Positions 16,677-26,164 are shown, counted from the stretch's first letter. The stretch is DNA of 64,000 nucleotides from Desulfobulbus sp. Tol-SR (GCA_000769715.1 JROS01000055.1:51547-115546); one strand, 5' to 3'. A program made the numbers and translations. The notes: generated by a model not told the origin, from the sequence alone.

Positions 16677-17837
16677 CTAATTTCCGGCCTTCATCGCGGC
16701 ATAGGCCTCCGCCGCGCACTCGTTCTTGCCCAGATCGAGTTCCTCCGCCCGTTCGTCGTCAACTTGTTCGAGATTGGCGTTGATCAGCCTGATCGTGGCG
16801 TATTCGTCGGGCTGTTTGCGCATGTTGGCCTTGATGAAGGCCAGGAAGGCGGCGCTGTCGGCGATGGCGTGGATATCGCGGTTGTATTCCCGGGTCCTGG
16901 CCAGCGACGCGGCAAAGGTCAGGTGATCGTCGGCCTCGTTCCAACTCATGAAATGGGCCGGCAGGACGATCAGCCGGTCATCGAGGGCCCACATCATCTG
17001 CAGGGTGGAAAAGAGCGTGCCGGACCACTCGTCGACCTTGCCGCCGAGGTCGGGGCGGCCGATCGAATGGATAAAGATCGAATCGCCGGAGATCAGGTAC
17101 TGGTCATTGATGATGAAACTGGTGCTGCCGGGGGTATGGCCGGGGGTGAACAGGACCCGGACGGTCGGCCCGCCGGCCTGGCTGAAGGTGTGGATCTCAC
17201 CGTCGTTCAGCGTGCGGTAGCTCAGATTGGCGTGGGTAAAATCGCCGGCGTTGGCGTAAAATCCGGCGCCGGTGGCGGCGGCGATCAGCCGGCTGCCGGC
17301 GATATAGTCGGCCTGGAGATGGGTCTCGAAGGTGGCGACCAGCCGGCAACCGTGCTCGGCGGCGAAATCGAGGTAGAACCTGATGTTGCGCGACGGATCG
17401 AACAGCATCATTTCCTCCCTGAAGATCAGACCGTAGCTGCACGAAGCCTTGCCGGGGCGGATAAACTGGTAGAGCGAGAATTCGGCGCCGGGGTTGAGCA
17501 GGACCGGCACCAGCAGGTTGCCCCAGGTCTTGATTCCGCCTTCGAGGTAGCCGACATCCGCGTAACCATGGCGGTCGAAAATCTCGGCGACGAATCGGGC
17601 CGAGCTTTCCTTGGCGCAGACGATCCTGACCCGCCTTTCCGGCGATATCCTGGCGACACATCCCTCCTCGTCTTCGATGAAATCGAAGTAGGGGATGTTG
17701 TACATCTCGACCGGGAACGGTGATTCGAGGTGGAATCGGGTGAAATCGACGGAGTTGCGGACATCGATGATGACGATATCTTCTTTCCCGGTGACCCAGG
17801 AATAGAGCTCGGCGGCCGTATAGGTGAAAAGACTCAT
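16677..17837 (-). CDS. Rhodanese-metallo-beta-lactamase fusion, probable persulfide dioxygenase
   Basis: 386 residues. An N-terminal rhodanese domain (~1-120) has the active-site loop RIVCAKESSARF with its Cys. The C-terminal MBL domain (~130-340) keeps the mono-iron triad of ETHE1-like enzymes: His in ETHLQADYI, His in FTPGHTPGS and Asp in LISGDSIF. The usual HxHxDH is reduced to HLQADY, so the second metal site is lost. ETHE1/CstB-type enzymes oxidise glutathione or other persulfides to sulfite; the fused rhodanese would hand over sulfane sulfur. AGGAG precedes the ATG by six bases. It is last in a minus-strand run after fprA, a hypothetical and a rhodanese pseudogene. Confidence 0.85.
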   Translation of the reverse strand: MSLFTYTAAELYSWVTGKEDIVIIDVRNSVDFTRFHLESPFPVEMYNIPYFDFIEDEEGCVARISPERRVRIVCAKESSARFVAEIFDRHGYADVGYLEGGIKTWGNLLVPVLLNPGAEFSLYQFIRPGKASCSYGLIFREEMMLFDPSRNIRFYLDFAAEHGCRLVATFETHLQADYIAGSRLIAAATGAGFYANAGDFTHANLSYRTLNDGEIHTFSQAGGPTVRVLFTPGHTPGSTSFIINDQYLISGDSIFIHSIGRPDLGGKVDEWSGTLFSTLQMMWALDDRLIVLPAHFMSWNEADDHLTFAASLARTREYNRDIHAIADSAAFLAFIKANMRKQPDEYATIRLINANLEQVDDERAEELDLGKNECAAEAYAAMKAGN

Positions 17838-17904
17838 TGACGCTCCTTGATATAGATTGCTGGGGGAAAATCGGCTCGATCGCGGTCCATGGTCGATGAT
17901 ACCC

Positions 17905-18214
17905 TCATGCCAGCAGCTTGTCCAGTTCCCGGGCCAGTCTGTTGAGGTGGCGCTGTTCCTCGCCGGCCATTTCGAGGAAGAATTTAGACGATGGTGTTCC
18001 CGGCGGGATCGATCTCGCCTAATCGCTGCGGCAGTTCATTGAGGGGGATGAGTCTGGCGCCGGGGATGTGGGCCTCCCGGTATTCCTTGGGTTGGCGGAC
18101 ATCGATGAGCTGGAGGTCGTGCGGCGGCAGACTGCCGATATATCCACGGGCCTCTTCAGCGGTGATTTCCCTGCCTTGGTCGAACAATGACTGCCAGTTG
18201 ATCGGTTTTTCCAT
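17905..18214 (-). pseudogene. Remnant of a rhodanese-ferritin-like fusion gene with internal deletion
   Basis: The intact start encodes 76 residues of a rhodanese domain (LIDVRQPKEYREAHIPGA ... DPAGNTIV) and then stops at 17986 just where the catalytic Cys loop should follow. Immediately afterwards, in another frame, the sequence reads KFFLEMAGEEQRHLNRLARE and ends LDKLLA at a stop at 17905: the C-terminal helix of a rubrerythrin-like ferritin domain with an EEQRH metal motif. Rhodanese-rubrerythrin fusions are known in sulfate reducers. The simplest reading is an internal deletion of roughly 130-170 codons that also shifted the frame. Neither activity can remain. Confidence 0.75.
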
Positions 18215-18282
18215 CGTGGGTTTTCTGCTTGCCGGGGTTGGACTGTTTCGTAAATGTCGCCGTCAACGACGATATGCCGGGC

Positions 18283-18771
18283 TCAGCGCTGTTTGTGGAG
18301 CAGCGCCGCCTGATCCGGGGTCGCCGAGTAACCGTCGAGCTGGATGAGCCGGTATTTACCGGGATCTTTGCCGATGGCGGCGCTCGTCGCCTCCGGCAGC
18401 CAGTGGCTGTCGTCGATCAGGTTGTAGAAGTACGAGTCGATGCCGACGAAGCCGTCCAGGAAATGGGTGAGGATATGCAGGACCTTGCTCGGATACCCCT
18501 GTTGCAGAGAGGAGAGCTGGGCTATCGTGCGAATCCCGGTCTTTTCCAGGTCGACGACCAGCGCAGCGACGATTTTCCGGTTCTCGGCGACGGCGGCGGC
18601 CAGGGCCCCGACGAATCCCGGGTCGTCGCCGGCCAGCGACCGGTCCTGCCGGATCTCGAGACAGTCATAGACGACCAGCGAGGTCAGATCGAAGAAGCGA
18701 CGGACCTGCCGGCTGCAGGCGGCAAACGAATCGCCGGCGGCAAGGACCCGGTGCTGGGCGATGCGGGTCAT
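18283..18771 (-). CDS. Conserved-context hypothetical protein (fprA operon)
   Basis: 162 residues from ATG 18771, preceded by GGAG and 17 bp after the fprA stop. I do not recognise the family. It appears mostly helical and soluble, with a single-Cys cluster spot (AACSRQVRRFF, VVYDCLEI), an Ala/Val-rich middle (IVAALVVDLEKTGIRTIAQL) and an aromatic segment (VGIDSYFYNLIDDSHWLP). There is no signal peptide, membrane helix or metal motif. Codon use is like the neighbours. Its place between the flavoprotein and a rhodanese-ferritin remnant suggests a role in oxygen, NO or sulfane-sulfur handling, by context only. A longer open frame upstream overlaps fprA and is not real. Confidence 0.75.
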   Translation of the reverse strand: MTRIAQHRVLAAGDSFAACSRQVRRFFDLTSLVVYDCLEIRQDRSLAGDDPGFVGALAAAVAENRKIVAALVVDLEKTGIRTIAQLSSLQQGYPSKVLHILTHFLDGFVGIDSYFYNLIDDSHWLPEATSAAIGKDPGKYRLIQLDGYSATPDQAALLHKQR

Positions 18772-18788
18772 CGCCGCTCCATCCGGCG

Positions 18789-19997
18789 TCACCTGTCTTC
18801 CCCCGCAGCGCCCTTCACCACCGCCAGCCCTATCCTCTTGCCCATCTCCCGGCACTTCTCGAGCTGGGCGGCGGTCGGCACGTATTTCAGCCGCAGGCCT
18901 TCCTCGATCACATCGATCTTCATCTCGGTCAGGGCGGTGGTCAGCAGGTTGACCGCCTCGCCGCTCCAGCCGAAGGAGCCGAAGGCGGCGCCGAACTTGC
19001 CGGTCGGCTTGAGGCCGCGCATGTAGCTGAGGAAGCCGGCCATCCGGGGCAGGAGACCGTTGTTCATGGTCGAACTGCCGAGGATCACCGCCCTGGCTCC
19101 AAGGATCTGGGTCATTACGTCGCTGCGGTGGTGGTGCTTGAGGTTGATCATGGCGTACTCCACCCCGGCCTCTTCCAGGCCCAGAGCCACGGCCTCGGCC
19201 ATCTTTTCGGTCGAATGCCACATGGTGTCGTAGATGACGAGGGCCTTGCTGTCGGCCTGATGGCGGCTCCAGCGGTCGTAGGCCTTGACGATGGTGTCGA
19301 TATGGCTGCGCCAGATGACCCCGTGGTCGGGGGCGATCATCCTGATGTCGAGGTTCATGTCGCTCACCGTCTTCAGCAGCTTGCCGACCAGGGGCGAGTA
19401 GAGGTAGAGGATGTTGGCATAGTATTTGGCCGCCTCGTTCATCACGTCGCCGAGCGGGGCCTCGTCGTCGAACCGTTCGCTGGAGGCATAATGCTCGCCG
19501 AAGGCGTCGCTGGAGATGAGGATGCCGTCTTCCTTGAGGTAGGAGAACATCGAATCGGGCCAGTGCAGCATCTTCGTTTCGAGGAACTGGATGGTGCGCC
19601 GGCCGAGGGAGAGCTGGTCGCCGCTCTTGACGATCGTAAACGGCCAGTCCTCGCGGTGAAAATGGTCGACGATGGCCTTGTGGCCGGCCGGAGAGCAGAT
19701 CAGCTTTTCCGGCTTGATGATTTCCATCATCGCCGGCAGGGAGCCCGAATGATCCATCTCGACGTGGTTGACCACCAGGTAGTCGATCTTCTCGGGGTCG
19801 ATGATGGCGCGGATCCGGCGCAGCAGTTCATCGAGGTGCGAATGCTTGACCGTATCGAACAGGGTGATCTTTTCATCGATGACCAGGTAGGCGTTGTAGG
19901 TGGTGCCCCTGTCGGTGGAATATCCGTGAAAATCCCTGATGTCCCAATCGATCGCTCCGACCCAGTAGATTCCTTTGGTCAGTTCGGTTGTGCGCAT
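18789..19997 (-). CDS. fprA: A-type flavoprotein (rubredoxin:oxygen / NO oxidoreductase)
   Basis: 402 residues. The N-terminal MBL-like diiron domain contains NHVEMDHSGS, then the later ligand positions DAFGEH and APDHGVIW; the C-terminal flavodoxin domain begins near ALVIYDTMWHSTEKMA, the FMN phosphate loop. Enzymes of this type reduce O2 to water or NO to N2O with electrons from rubredoxin. No rubredoxin gene lies in the window; a divergent small ferredoxin is next door. First gene of a minus-strand run with a hypothetical, a rhodanese-ferritin remnant and a persulfide dioxygenase. A GGAGGGG ribosome site precedes the ATG. Confidence 0.94.
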   Translation of the reverse strand: MRTTELTKGIYWVGAIDWDIRDFHGYSTDRGTTYNAYLVIDEKITLFDTVKHSHLDELLRRIRAIIDPEKIDYLVVNHVEMDHSGSLPAMMEIIKPEKLICSPAGHKAIVDHFHREDWPFTIVKSGDQLSLGRRTIQFLETKMLHWPDSMFSYLKEDGILISSDAFGEHYASSERFDDEAPLGDVMNEAAKYYANILYLYSPLVGKLLKTVSDMNLDIRMIAPDHGVIWRSHIDTIVKAYDRWSRHQADSKALVIYDTMWHSTEKMAEAVALGLEEAGVEYAMINLKHHHRSDVMTQILGARAVILGSSTMNNGLLPRMAGFLSYMRGLKPTGKFGAAFGSFGWSGEAVNLLTTALTEMKIDVIEEGLRLKYVPTAAQLEKCREMGKRIGLAVVKGAAGEDR

Positions 19998-20112
19998 GCT
20001 TCCCCTCCAGTGATAAGGTGGATTTTTCAGTGACGGGCAGAGGATGACTCCATACTAAAATACGGCAACGATGATTACAATACCGGACAGAACTTTCTCC
20101 GCCGGATGCCGA

Positions 20113-20142
20113 TTGACATTCCCCTGCTGATTGCAATAGTAA
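20113..20142 (+). promoter_or_regulatory. Candidate promoter of the small ferredoxin gene
   Basis: Perfect -35 TTGACA (20113-20118), 18-bp spacer, -10-like TAGTAA (20137-20142). It lies in the divergent region between fprA and the ferredoxin gene, about 75 bp before the start codon. Confidence 0.45.
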
Positions 20143-20216
20143 TTCAAAAGGTTGGTCTTTTTTGCCTGATGTCAAGAGCGGCAGGTTGTTGTTCCTGCAG
20201 GGAAAGCGGAGGCGAT

Positions 20217-20507
20217 ATGCGGATGATACCGGTCATCGACCCGGGGCGTTGCAGTGAATGCCGGGGCTGTGTAGAGATCGCCCCCGAGGTGTTCCGGTTC
20301 AACGACCAGACCGGGCTGATGGAGGTTGCCGAGCTGCCGGAATATCCGCAGGAGAAGGTGGCCGAGGCGATCAGGTTCTGTCCCGAGGACTGCATCGCCT
20401 GGGAGCAGATCGATGAAGGGGACGGCGGTCGAGCATGGCCCGGGCCGCAACCGACGGATGATCGTCGCCGGGCGGCGATCGCGGTCAGGGCGGCGGTACC
20501 CCGATGA
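20217..20507 (+). CDS. Small single-cluster [4Fe-4S] ferredoxin
   Basis: 96 residues from ATG 20217 (ATG 20223 is an equal candidate; GGAGG lies at 20208-20212). The cluster motif is CSECRGC near the N-terminus with the fourth ligand in FCPEDC, the pattern of monocluster ferredoxins of anaerobes. The core is about 70 residues; the last ~28 (Pro/Arg/Ala-rich) look like a run-on tail, and the stop overlaps the convergent DUF882 gene by 23 bp. It is divergent from fprA and could carry electrons to that flavoprotein or to Hcp, though this is only inferred from position. Confidence 0.85.
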   Translation: MRMIPVIDPGRCSECRGCVEIAPEVFRFNDQTGLMEVAELPEYPQEKVAEAIRFCPEDCIAWEQIDEGDGGRAWPGPQPTDDRRRAAIAVRAAVPR

Positions 20508-21447
20508 CCTCGATGGCGTTGGACGTCGCCCGGTCAGGCATCTGCGGAAAGGGCCTGTTGCAGAATTCGAGGGCGATCCGATAGCGTCCCGGCGGCTGAT
20601 CCGCCGGCAGTGTGGCGTGCAGGAAGCGGGTGGCCTTGCGGTCCTGGAGCGGGATGCAGGCGCTGCCGGCCGCGGCGGGAAGGTCAAGCGCCAGCGGCGA
20701 TTGTTCCCCGGTTTTTTCGGATTCGACGACGGCCATGGGTCTGACTCCGAACCCGAAGGTGCTGAGTCCCGACAGCGACAGGCGCAGCCGCGCGCCCGGC
20801 CGGTAGCGGTCGTAATCGGTGGACAGATACAGGTGGCGGTTGTAGTCGGGTTCCACCGTTTTGGTCCCCGATGTCGCCGCCTCCCAGAACCTGGGCCTCC
20901 CGGCGTCGAGGTGGATGGCCTTGCCGCCGTAATGGCCGATGCCGCCGCAGTCAGCCTCCCTGATTGTCTGCCACAGGTGTTTGCCGTCGACGCCTTCGAG
21001 CCAGAAATCGAGGGCCATGCCGTCCATGTGGGTGCTGGTCCGGGCGGCATTGGCGCCTTTTTTGCGGATATTGTCGTTATACTCCGGACTGCGGTAGGCC
21101 GATTCGATGTTGATGGTCGCCCCGGGAGCGATGCGGTCGGCAAAATGGCTGACCATACCGAGGAGGCGGGGCGAGATGTGCTCTCCTTTTTCCGTCGTCG
21201 GGAAGCCGAAGACCCGATCGACTTCGTTCAGCGCGGCATCGTTCAACGAACCGTCGGGGTTGAGCAGTGCGACCCTGGCCTCCCGGCCGTTGCGCAGATT
21301 CTTCAGGTGGAGCCGGCCGCTGCCCATCAGGAAAAATACCCCCGGTTCCTCAGCCGCCCATGTTGGGACGGGGGAAAAGAGCATGATCACCAGCAGCAGG
21401 GAGGAGAGAGTCACGAAGGATGACGACGATGCGGGCAGGTTCTTCAT
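20485..21447 (-). CDS. DUF882 / YcbK (MepK)-like exported peptidase M15-type protein
   Basis: 320 residues with a signal peptide (LLLVIMLFSPVPTWAAEE). The M15-like fold is marked by INIESAYRSPEYND, STHMDGMALDF and AIHLDAG, the Zn-ligand His/Asp/His pattern of the YcbK group, which cleave peptidoglycan cross-links in E. coli (MepK). A C-terminal ~100-residue beta-rich region is extra relative to the ~180-residue E. coli protein. The gene is single, converging with the ferredoxin gene with a 23-bp overlap, and its start is about 210 bp from uvrB, which runs the other way. Confidence 0.82.
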   Translation of the reverse strand: MKNLPASSSSFVTLSSLLLVIMLFSPVPTWAAEEPGVFFLMGSGRLHLKNLRNGREARVALLNPDGSLNDAALNEVDRVFGFPTTEKGEHISPRLLGMVSHFADRIAPGATINIESAYRSPEYNDNIRKKGANAARTSTHMDGMALDFWLEGVDGKHLWQTIREADCGGIGHYGGKAIHLDAGRPRFWEAATSGTKTVEPDYNRHLYLSTDYDRYRPGARLRLSLSGLSTFGFGVRPMAVVESEKTGEQSPLALDLPAAAGSACIPLQDRKATRFLHATLPADQPPGRYRIALEFCNRPFPQMPDRATSNAIEVIGVPPP

Positions 21448-21658
21448 GGGCGGGCGGTAGTAATGGATTTGTATCCGTGAACGGGTATGGCCGAAGCTGA
21501 TCTGTACCCCAATCTACCACACTCCCTGCCCGGGGAACTTCAATTTTTCGTCCGGACCGGGTCGAATTCACGACCGGGCACCGGCGGACGTGGCAATACC
21601 GTCGCCTTTCTGGTAAAGTCCTTCATTTTATCCATTTGCCACCTTGATCGTACGCACC

Positions 21659-23680
21659 ATGGACCGACCTTTCGAAATCGTCACCTCCTTCACCGCCGCC
21701 GGGGATCAGCCGCATGCCATCGAGACGCTGGCGGCCGGGATCGTGCGCGGCGACAAGAGCCAGGTGCTGCTCGGGGTGACCGGGTCGGGCAAGACCTTCA
21801 CCATGGCCGGGATCGTCGAGCGGGTGCAGCGGCCGACCCTGGTCATCGCCCCCAACAAGACCCTGGCGGCCCAGCTGTTCGCCGAGTTCAAGGAGCTCTT
21901 CCCCCACAACGCCGTCGAGTACTTCGTCTCCTACTACGATTACTACCAGCCGGAGGCCTACATTCCGCAGTCGGACACTTACATCGAGAAGGACTCGGCG
22001 ATCAACGACGCGATCGACAAGATGCGCCACTCGGCCACCCGCTCGCTGCTGACCCGGCGCGACGTGCTGATCGTCGCCTCGGTCTCGTGCATCTACGGCC
22101 TCGGCTCCCCCGACGAATACAAGAACATGCATCTGTTCCTGCGGACCGGCGAGGACTACCCGATGGACGAGGTCAAGCGGCGGCTGACCTATATGCTCTA
22201 CGAGCGCAACGACATGTCGTTCCACCGCGGCACCTTCCGGGTGCGCGGCGACGTCATCGACATCTTCCCGGTGCACGAGGAGGAACGGGCCCTGCGGGTC
22301 GAGTTCTTCGGCGACACGATCGACAGGATCCTGCTGATCGACCCGCTGCGCGGCGTGGTCCTCGACGCCATGGCGGAGTACACGGTCTTTCCCGGCAGCC
22401 ACTTCGTCACCTCGAAGGACCGGCTGCAGACCGCGATGGCCACGATCAAGGACGAACTCAAGGCCCGGCTCGACGAGTTCCACCGCGCCAACCGGCTGGT
22501 GGAGGCCCAGCGGCTGGAACAGCGGACGATGTTCGATCTCGAGATGATCCTCGAGCTCGGCTACTGCAACGGCATCGAAAACTACAGCCGCCATCTCACC
22601 GGCAAGCCGCCGGGGGCGCCGCCCCCCAACCTCCTCGACTACTTTCCCGAGGATTACCTGCTGTTCATCGATGAGAGTCACATCGGCATCGGCCAGCTCA
22701 ACGGCATGTACAACGGCGACCGGTCGCGCAAGGAAACCCTGGTCAACTTCGGCTTCCGCCTGCCCTCGGCGCTCGACAACCGGCCGTTGCGCTTCGACGA
22801 GTTCGCCGGCCGGATCAACCAGGCGATCTACGTCTCGGCCACTCCCGGGCCCTACGAACTGGCCCAGGCCCAGGGGCGGGTGGTGGAACAGCTGATCCGG
22901 CCCACCGGCCTGCTCGACCCGCAGATCGAGGTGCGGCCGGCGGTCAGCCAGGTCGACGACCTGCTCGAGGAGATCCGCCTGCGGACCGAGCGCGGCGAGG
23001 CGGTGCTGGTCACCACCCTGACCAAACGGATGGCCGAGGACCTGACCGACTACTACCACAAGCTCGGGGTCAAGGTCCGTTATCTTCATTCCGACATCAA
23101 GACCCTGGAGCGGATCGAGCTGATCCGCGACCTGCGCCAGGGCGACTACAACGTCCTGGTCGGCATCAACCTGCTGCGCGAGGGCCTGGACATCCCGGAG
23201 GTGTCGCTGGTCGCCATCCTCGATGCCGACAAGGAGGGATTCCTGCGCTCGGAGCGCTCGCTGATCCAGACCTGCGGCCGGGCCGCCCGCAACAGCAACG
23301 GCCTGGTGATCATGTACGCCGACGTGATCACCGGGTCGATGCGGGTGACCATCGACGAGACCGAGCGGCGGCGCACGCTGCAGGAGGAGCATAACCGCCG
23401 GCACGGCATCACCCCGACCACCGTCATCACCTCGATCAAGGATTCGATGCAGCAGCATCTCCAGGCCAGCGGCTACACCCTGGCCGTCGACCGCCAGGCG
23501 GCACTGCTGCAGGCGGCGGAAGACCTGCCCTCCTTTGGCTCGATCGGCGAGTTGGAAAAGGAAATCGGCCGGCTGGAGAAGCGGATGCTGGCGGCGGCGA
23601 AGGAGCTGGCCTTCGAAGAGGCGGCCACCCTGCGGGACCGGATCAGGATGCTGCGCAAACTGGAGATCGAGATCGGATGA
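21659..23680 (+). CDS. uvrB: UvrABC system protein B
   Basis: 673 residues, the same length as E. coli UvrB. Walker A is GVTGSGKT, the beta-hairpin region is [20 protein letters not shown], helicase motifs include [13 protein letters not shown] and QTCGRAARN, and the C-terminal UVR domain ([20 protein letters not shown]) binds UvrC. It verifies DNA damage in nucleotide excision repair. ATG 21659 gives the standard N-terminus ([10 protein letters not shown]); an in-frame TTG at 21644 is less likely. No Shine-Dalgarno is visible. The stop overlaps the start of the acyltransferase gene (ATGA). Confidence 0.97.
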   Translation: MDRPFEIVTSFTAAGDQPHAIETLAAGIVRGDKSQVLLGVTGSGKTFTMAGIVERVQRPTLVIAPNKTLAAQLFAEFKELFPHNAVEYFVSYYDYYQPEAYIPQSDTYIEKDSAINDAIDKMRHSATRSLLTRRDVLIVASVSCIYGLGSPDEYKNMHLFLRTGEDYPMDEVKRRLTYMLYERNDMSFHRGTFRVRGDVIDIFPVHEEERALRVEFFGDTIDRILLIDPLRGVVLDAMAEYTVFPGSHFVTSKDRLQTAMATIKDELKARLDEFHRANRLVEAQRLEQRTMFDLEMILELGYCNGIENYSRHLTGKPPGAPPPNLLDYFPEDYLLFIDESHIGIGQLNGMYNGDRSRKETLVNFGFRLPSALDNRPLRFDEFAGRINQAIYVSATPGPYELAQAQGRVVEQLIRPTGLLDPQIEVRPAVSQVDDLLEEIRLRTERGEAVLVTTLTKRMAEDLTDYYHKLGVKVRYLHSDIKTLERIELIRDLRQGDYNVLVGINLLREGLDIPEVSLVAILDADKEGFLRSERSLIQTCGRAARNSNGLVIMYADVITGSMRVTIDETERRRTLQEEHNRRHGITPTTVITSIKDSMQQHLQASGYTLAVDRQAALLQAAEDLPSFGSIGELEKEIGRLEKRMLAAAKELAFEEAATLRDRIRMLRKLEIEIG

Positions 23681-24351
23681 AAGAGGGGACCCTGCTGCAC
23701 CGGCTGTCGCTGCGGGTCGTGCCCTGGCTCGTCGCCTGGCTGGTGCGGGCCTGGTTCGGCACCTGCCGGATCACGGTGCATGGCCTTGAGCATCGCCGCA
23801 CCACCCTCGATGCGGGCAGGAAGGTGGTGGCCAGTTTCTGGCATTACACCTTTCTCTTCGTCTTCTATCAGCTGCGGCGGGAGTCGGCGACGGTGATGGT
23901 CAGTGCCAGCCGGGACGGCGAGTATATCGCCCGTCTGGCGAAGGAATTCGGCTTCTCGACCGCCCGCGGTTCGCGCAACAACCGGGGAGCCCAGGCCCTC
24001 AAGGACCTGTTGAAACTGGCGGCGACCGGCGAGAGCACGGCAATCGTCGCCGACGGGTCCCAGGGACCGCCGCGCCTTGCTCAGCCCGGCGCGATCCTGC
24101 TGGCCTCGCGGACCGGGGTGCCGATCCTGCCGGTGATGTGGTCGGCGTCGCGCTACCTGGCCTTCCGTTCCTGGGACCGGACGGCGATCCCGCAGCCCTT
24201 CGCCCGGGTGGATTTCTACTACGGCGAGCCGCTGTACGTGCCGGCCGATATCAAAGGGGCGGGCATCGAGGATTATCGGCAGGTATTGGAAAACCGGCTC
24301 AACGAACTCTACGACCGGGCCTGGCGGCGGCATGGACGGACCGGCCACTGA
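23677..24351 (+). CDS. Lysophospholipid acyltransferase-like protein (DUF374)
   Basis: 224 residues. A hydrophobic N-terminal helix ([15 protein letters not shown]) anchors the protein; the acyltransferase-like core contains [10 protein letters not shown] and later [11 protein letters not shown], as in the DUF374 family of LPLAT-like proteins found in Gram-negative bacteria. The family lies in the LpxL/PlsC superfamily, so a role in lipid A or phospholipid acylation is likely but the substrate is unknown. It is translationally coupled to uvrB through ATGA, and cbiA follows 36 bp later; these three seem to share a transcript although their functions differ. Confidence 0.85.
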   Translation: MKEGTLLHRLSLRVVPWLVAWLVRAWFGTCRITVHGLEHRRTTLDAGRKVVASFWHYTFLFVFYQLRRESATVMVSASRDGEYIARLAKEFGFSTARGSRNNRGAQALKDLLKLAATGESTAIVADGSQGPPRLAQPGAILLASRTGVPILPVMWSASRYLAFRSWDRTAIPQPFARVDFYYGEPLYVPADIKGAGIEDYRQVLENRLNELYDRAWRRHGRTGH

Positions 24352-24387
24352 AGGGGCGGGCGGGACAATCGGTAACCATAGACGAGG

Positions 24388-25776
24388 ATGAATGACGGTA
24401 CGATGCATACCAGGGGAATAACGGTGGCCGGCCTGGCCGGCGGCTCGGGCAAGAGCGTGGTCTCGGTCGGCCTGACGGCGGCGCTGGCCCGTCAGGGCAA
24501 AAAGGTCGTGCCGTTCAAGAAGGGCCCCGACTACATCGACGCCGGCTGGCTGCAGCTGGCGGCCGGACGCAGATGCTACAATCTCGACCCCTTCCTGATG
24601 AGCGGCGAGGCCCTGCACCGGTCGCTGCAGCGGCATGGCCAGGGCGCCGATGTGGTGATCCTCGAGGGCAACCGCGGCCTGTTCGACGGGGTCAACGCCG
24701 ACGGCGGCTATTCGACCGCCGATCTCGCCGTCGCCCTCGGCCTGCCGGTGCTGCTGGTCGTCAACTGCACCAAGACCACCCGCACCGTGGCGGCGATGGT
24801 CCTCGGCTGTCTGCGCTTCGACGAACGGCTGGATATCCGCGGCGTCATCCTCAACCAGATCGCCACCGAACGCCAGCGCCTGCTGATCACCGAGGCGGTC
24901 GAGCGCTACACCGGGGTGCCGGTGCTCGGCGCCATTCCGCGGCTGAAGCGGGACATCTTTCCGATGCGCCACCTCGGCATGATCCCCCATCAGGAGTACG
25001 ACGGTACCGCCGGGGCCCTGGATTTCCTGGTGGAGACGGTGTCTGCCGGCCTCGATCTGGCCCGGATCGACGCGTTGATGCAGCCCGTTCATTTCGACCG
25101 GAGCCTCGTCCTGGATGAACTCCTGCCCAAAGCGGATGTGCGGATCGGCATCCTCCAGGACGCCGCCTTCCAGTTCTACTATTCGGAGAATCTCGAGGCG
25201 CTGGAACGGGCCGGGGCGGAACTGGTCTTTGTCAACGCCCTGCAGGACCGGGAACTGCCGCAACTCGACGGGCTCTATATCGGCGGCGGCTTTCCCGAGA
25301 CCAGTGCCCGGGAACTGGCGGCCAACCGCGGCTTCCGCGACTCGGTGCGCCGGGCGGCGGAGGAGGGGATGCCGATCTATGCCGAATGCGGCGGCCTGAT
25401 CTATCTTGGGGAATCGATCCTTCTCGACGGCCGGGAACACGCACTGGCCGGGGTGTTCCCGGTGCGTTTCGGCATGGCGAAGAAACCGCAGGCCCATGGC
25501 TACTCGGTATGTATCGTGGAAAAGGACAATCCGTACTACCCGATCGGCACCGAAGTACGCGGCCATGAATTCCGCTATTCGACCGTTCTCGACTGGCGGG
25601 GCGACGAGGCCGACCTGGTGCTGAGGATGTCGCGGGGCAAAGGATTCGTCGGCGGTCGTGACGGCCTGTGCCGCGGCAATGTCTTCGCCCTCTATACCCA
25701 CGTCCATGCCGATGGCACCCCGGAATGGGCGCCGGCTTTGGTCAACTGTTGCCGGCGCTGGCGTGGGAGGGGTTGA
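24388..25776 (+). CDS. cbiA: Cobyrinic acid a,c-diamide synthase
   Basis: 462 residues. The N-terminal ATP-binding domain has the P-loop VAGLAGGSGKSVVSVGL and the corrin-binding-type segment KKGPDYIDAGWLQ. The C-terminal class-I glutamine amidotransferase domain has the catalytic Cys in YAECGGLIYL and the His in YTHVHADGTPEW. The enzyme amidates the a and c side chains of cobyrinic acid with glutamine and ATP in anaerobic cobalamin synthesis; a Ni-tetrapyrrole role (CfbB) is an alternative in methanogens only. The ATG at 24388 follows GAGGA. No other cobalamin gene lies in the window. Confidence 0.92.
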   Translation: MNDGTMHTRGITVAGLAGGSGKSVVSVGLTAALARQGKKVVPFKKGPDYIDAGWLQLAAGRRCYNLDPFLMSGEALHRSLQRHGQGADVVILEGNRGLFDGVNADGGYSTADLAVALGLPVLLVVNCTKTTRTVAAMVLGCLRFDERLDIRGVILNQIATERQRLLITEAVERYTGVPVLGAIPRLKRDIFPMRHLGMIPHQEYDGTAGALDFLVETVSAGLDLARIDALMQPVHFDRSLVLDELLPKADVRIGILQDAAFQFYYSENLEALERAGAELVFVNALQDRELPQLDGLYIGGGFPETSARELAANRGFRDSVRRAAEEGMPIYAECGGLIYLGESILLDGREHALAGVFPVRFGMAKKPQAHGYSVCIVEKDNPYYPIGTEVRGHEFRYSTVLDWRGDEADLVLRMSRGKGFVGGRDGLCRGNVFALYTHVHADGTPEWAPALVNCCRRWRGRG

Positions 25777-25813
25777 CGGGCCCTTGCCCGGAAGCAGTAC
25801 GGCCGGGGCCGGC

Positions 25814-26164
25814 TCAGTGGGACGGTTGGCTGCCGAGGACCTTGCGGTAGATCGTCTCCTGGTCCTCTTCGCTGGGGGCCGGTTCGACCCAGTGGATGAA
25901 GGATTCGGTGACCCGGACAAAGGCCCCGTTGTCCTGTTTGCATTTGTCGCAGATGCTTTCCGCCATGTCCCGGTACATGATGATCTTCGAGGCCGGTTCG
26001 CCGTCCCTGGCCACGGCCGCCATCTTGCGGCAGCCGCATTCCAGACGGATGACGACGACGCCGATGCCGTCGGGACTGCCTTCGAGGATGCCTTCGATCA
26101 TCGCCTGTTCACGTTTTTCTGCCTTCAGGGCCTTTTTGCGTAATTCCGGGGCTTTCTTTTTCAT
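25814..26164 (-). CDS. Conserved hypothetical protein with two CxC/CxxC metal-binding pairs
   Basis: 116 residues. A Lys-rich N-terminus (KKKAPELRKKALKAEKREQ) precedes a small domain with ECGCRKM and, ~28 residues later, SICDKCKQ, which together could make a zinc knuckle or rubredoxin-like site. The rest is hydrophilic. I do not recognise a named family. A good minus-strand promoter lies at 26247-26274, so the gene is transcribed alone and converges with cbiA 37 bp away. Confidence 0.75.
   Translation of the reverse strand: MKKKAPELRKKALKAEKREQAMIEGILEGSPDGIGVVVIRLECGCRKMAAVARDGEPASKIIMYRDMAESICDKCKQDNGAFVRVTESFIHWVEPAPSEEDQETIYRKVLGSQPSH

Noticed and set aside
18283-19221. 312-codon version of the fprA-operon hypothetical
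   Set aside because: The upstream half overlaps fprA and is Arg/Gly-rich shadow sequence; ATG 18771 with GGAG is a better start.
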